From Bombus terrestris (taxonomy: Eukaryota > Arthropoda > Insecta > Hymenoptera > Apidae), in contig NC_063280.1 of the NCBI RefSeq assembly GCF_910591885.1, positions 3,472,001 to 3,536,000 of the forward strand: a stretch of DNA of 64,000 nt, written 5' to 3'. The notes beneath the pieces were generated by a model. The model worked only from the letters and a program-made list of their open reading frames with translations. It searched no databases and was not told the origin of the DNA. Positions 62,696-64,000 of the stretch are shown in pieces. A program made the translations under genes and the position numbers. Within the stretch, counting starts at the first letter, position 1. Each line of letters starts with the position of its first letter.

Positions 62696-63231
62696 GAAAG
62701 TTATCATTGGAAGAACAATGCAAATACGAAGATACGTAGAATGACTGGTTTGAATAGTTTTCAGGAAACTGTTTCAAAGTCATTAAAACAGGTTCATGGT
62801 ATATGTAAATAAATGCATTAAATTAGCTTTAAACAACTATCGTTCGGGGTTTGGAGTAGTTGTTGGTTACCTTCCGTGACCCTCTACATAAACCAGACTC
62901 TATTCATCGGGCAAGATCACCACATCTTTAAGCCCCTTATTGCGGACTCTCAATAATCTTAAAGACTTATCATAAATTTTAGCATTTTCTATAGTTAAGG
63001 TCCTTAAGTCCACGCAAGTATATTTTAAGTTGAAACATTCCTTTGAGTTGCCCACTCCGAGAAAACACGGGAAAGCGGATTTTTTCCGTGTACAATGCAA
63101 ACGACGAGCGACCTTTGATTGGGCCAGCATCCATCCTTATCCATCAGCCTTTTTCTTATTCAGTTAGCAGCAATGACCGTTGTCCTCACTTTCCTAACTA
63201 AAATTGCCAACGAATCTGCTTGTTCTATGCT
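62696..63231. other. No gene recognised
   Basis: A 76-codon minus frame (62900-63130) is unrecognised. It lies directly downstream of the receptor pseudogene and may include its further-decayed 3' exons, which I cannot show. Confidence 0.35.
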
Positions 63232-63289
63232 TTAGACACAACCATCACTAGTTCTCCTTTGCGACAACAGCATCACGAAACTATTAATA

Positions 63290-63787
63290 CGATAGTTTTT
63301 CAATCTTCGATCAATCAGCCGACAAACACAAAAAAAGGCTGAAATAATAGTATACGTCATACGAAAACGTATAAGCACACGATACTTCCTGTCATCGATA
63401 TAACAATAAGCTAGATAAATGTATATTAAATCTGGCGTTTTGTTCTTCGGTGAAATTATGTTTGAAATAAATGGCGTCAGTGATAGTTGTATGAAACCTG
63501 TAGCACAGAAAACGTCCATTCCTGTAAATTGATTGCAGCGATATGTGAAATAAATTGTAGAATGAAACGACGTAGTTTTCTTATCATTTATCTCAGCAAG
63601 ATACATCCGACAAAATGAAGCAGCTTTTTTGGCGTACTCTACTATAACGTCAAATTCATCTTTCACTCTATTGATTGACTAATCCTTCCACATAGCATTG
63701 AGCAGCATCTCATACTGAAAATTTTCGGGTCTCGTGAACCAAAAATATAGAAAAGATATACGAAACTTATAATAAGTTTCGTCTGTT
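63290..63787 (-). pseudogene. Odorant-receptor pseudogene (7tm_6 family fragment)
   Basis: On the minus strand, after an acceptor (GTTATTCTAG) at 63788, one frame reads FLYFWFTRPENFQYEMLLNA, MWKD, a TAG stop (63679-63681), then VKDEFDVIVEYAKKAASFC. This matches the insect odorant-receptor pattern of an FWF-type membrane segment followed by LL--M--DW---...E--IM--YAK-----; the TAG sits where the conserved Trp is expected, a likely TGG-to-TAG change. Further on, TPFISNIISPKNKT and YCYIDDRKYRVLI match the LTPLI--I--PLN-TR and YF-D-EKYF-LI motifs of hymenopteran receptors. The segment between can be an 83-bp intron (GTATCT to TTTACAG, 63604-63522), but splicing it breaks the frame. N- and C-terminal parts are missing or unrecognisable. 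Such receptors sit in tandem clusters, so intact relatives may lie beyond the window edge. Confidence 0.7.
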
Positions 63788-64000
63788 CTAGAATAACAAT
63801 CTTATAATTATTTTTCCGTGTGTAAAATTGAACATTACTATTCGAATTGGTAATTCGAAAATAAGGTCTTCGCGTCGATGAAAATGTTTTCCTTATTTTA
63901 GATGTTAATAATGTCAAATAAATACAATTAACTTCATATTCTGCTATAATCTGCTATTACGTGAAAAATATAAAAATTACTATTTGCAGTGATCACAAAT
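63788..64000. other. No gene recognised at window end
   Basis: A minus frame extends through most of this stretch (63663-63917) but does not align with the receptor frame. Upstream receptor exons, if any, would be here or beyond the edge. Confidence 0.35.

Noticed and set aside
63232..63666. Intact 144-residue protein
   Set aside because: The frame is the receptor pseudogene read through a probable intron; the upstream stop and loss of family match at its C-terminus argue against a functional protein.

Overview
The window looks like nuclear DNA from an insect, most likely a hymenopteran and plausibly a bee. It is AT-rich with scattered CpG-rich patches, introns appear very short, and the recognisable sequence is almost entirely decayed transposons (mariner/Tc1, piggyBac-type, jockey-clade LINE). 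One end carries a decayed odorant-receptor fragment of the kind that fills tandem clusters in bees, ants and wasps. There is no prokaryotic gene organisation. Long single-exon ORFs are no longer or more frequent than chance predicts in 64 kb, so nearly all of them were left out.

Layout. Positions 1-10,000 are non-coding-looking DNA with a pyrimidine-rich degenerate repeat, a 717-bp piggyBac-type element between TTAA sites, a palindromic mariner MITE, and two weak spliced-ORF candidates. The best protein-coding model is at 10,108-10,874. It has a TATA box, an ATG, a first exon encoding a strongly hydrophobic membrane segment, a canonical intron, a phase-matched second exon with a stop, and polyadenylation signals. 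It predicts a 97-residue single-pass membrane (or secreted-precursor) microprotein that I do not recognise. From 11 to 34 kb there are a head-to-head rearranged mariner transposase copy (14.2-14.85 kb), two mariner MITEs, a jockey reverse-transcriptase fragment (26.6 kb) and several weak exon candidates. From 34 to 46 kb there are a possible solo LTR, a jockey 3' end with perfect 12-bp target duplications, a further MITE, and a ~600-bp long-inverted-repeat element with a 23-bp tandem array in its loop. From 46 to 62.8 kb there are degenerate tandem repeats, Tc1-like termini, and three more 5'-truncated jockey 3' ends. The last 0.7 kb holds an odorant-receptor pseudogene on the minus strand.

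The genes do not form a pathway. The window is best described as a gene-poor, transposon-littered interval with one good small gene and the edge of what may be a chemoreceptor cluster.
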